From NCBI GenBank assembly GCA_030538335.1, contig JAUNUE010000135.1:1-5223 (forward strand): a stretch of 5,223 nucleotides of DNA. Reading direction: 5' to 3'. The notes below the pieces were generated by a model. It was given only the letters and a program-made list of their open reading frames with translations, was not told the DNA's origin and searched no databases. This document shows positions 5,210 to 5,223 of this stretch, piece by piece. Origin of the DNA: Allobrachymonas sp. GTDB lineage: Bacteria > Pseudomonadota > Gammaproteobacteria > Burkholderiales > Burkholderiaceae_C. A program made the translations under genes and the position numbers. Numbering within the stretch: the first letter of the stretch is position 1; each line of letters starts with the position of its first letter.

Positions 5210-5223
5210 TCAAGCGCACCTAC

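Overview
The window looks like ordinary chromosomal DNA of a Betaproteobacterium, most likely order Burkholderiales and plausibly family Comamonadaceae. This is inferred from the high GC content, an intracellular polyhydroxybutyrate (PHB) depolymerase of the Ralstonia/Comamonas type, a stand-alone RnfB-like ferredoxin, and a palindromic repeat of a type I recall being scattered through such genomes. No database search was possible, so family names rest on recognising motifs.

Layout, left to right. Bases 16-510 (+) encode a glyoxalase-fold (VOC) protein that resembles methylmalonyl-CoA epimerase but has altered metal-ligand positions. The 165-base gap after it holds a TATAAT -10 box, a perfect 10-bp hairpin at the predicted transcript start, and a well-conserved thiamine pyrophosphate (TPP) riboswitch. 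The riboswitch leads into cytX (+), a nucleobase-cation-symport family transporter for the thiamine precursor hydroxymethylpyrimidine. The cytX start is uncertain: ATG 676, directly behind the aptamer, or ATG 748, behind a possible attenuator hairpin. cytX ends in a short terminator-like hairpin. It converges on the next operon across a 139-base nested palindrome (2074-2212).

On the minus strand, phaZ (4598-2925) encodes an intracellular PHB depolymerase with a long lysine/alanine/proline-rich, histone-H1-like C-terminal tail. It is followed after two bases by a GTG-initiated ferredoxin gene, rsxB-like (2922-2221), so the two are probably one translationally coupled operon. A perfect 15-base palindrome containing CTGC-N3-GCAG, the form described for the PHB-responsive repressor PhaR, lies just upstream of the phaZ ribosome binding site. 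Divergent from phaZ is a small lipoprotein gene (4781-5188, +) with the Yx(F/W/Y)xxD-type repeat.

Functional themes: one gene is under thiamine control (cytX), and one operon concerns mobilisation of carbon stores (phaZ) plus electron transfer (rsxB). No phage, transposase, CRISPR, tRNA or rRNA genes were seen. I found no clearly new multi-gene system. The observations most worth following are the cationic tail on PhaZ, the PhaR-type operator, and the possible attenuator behind the TPP aptamer.
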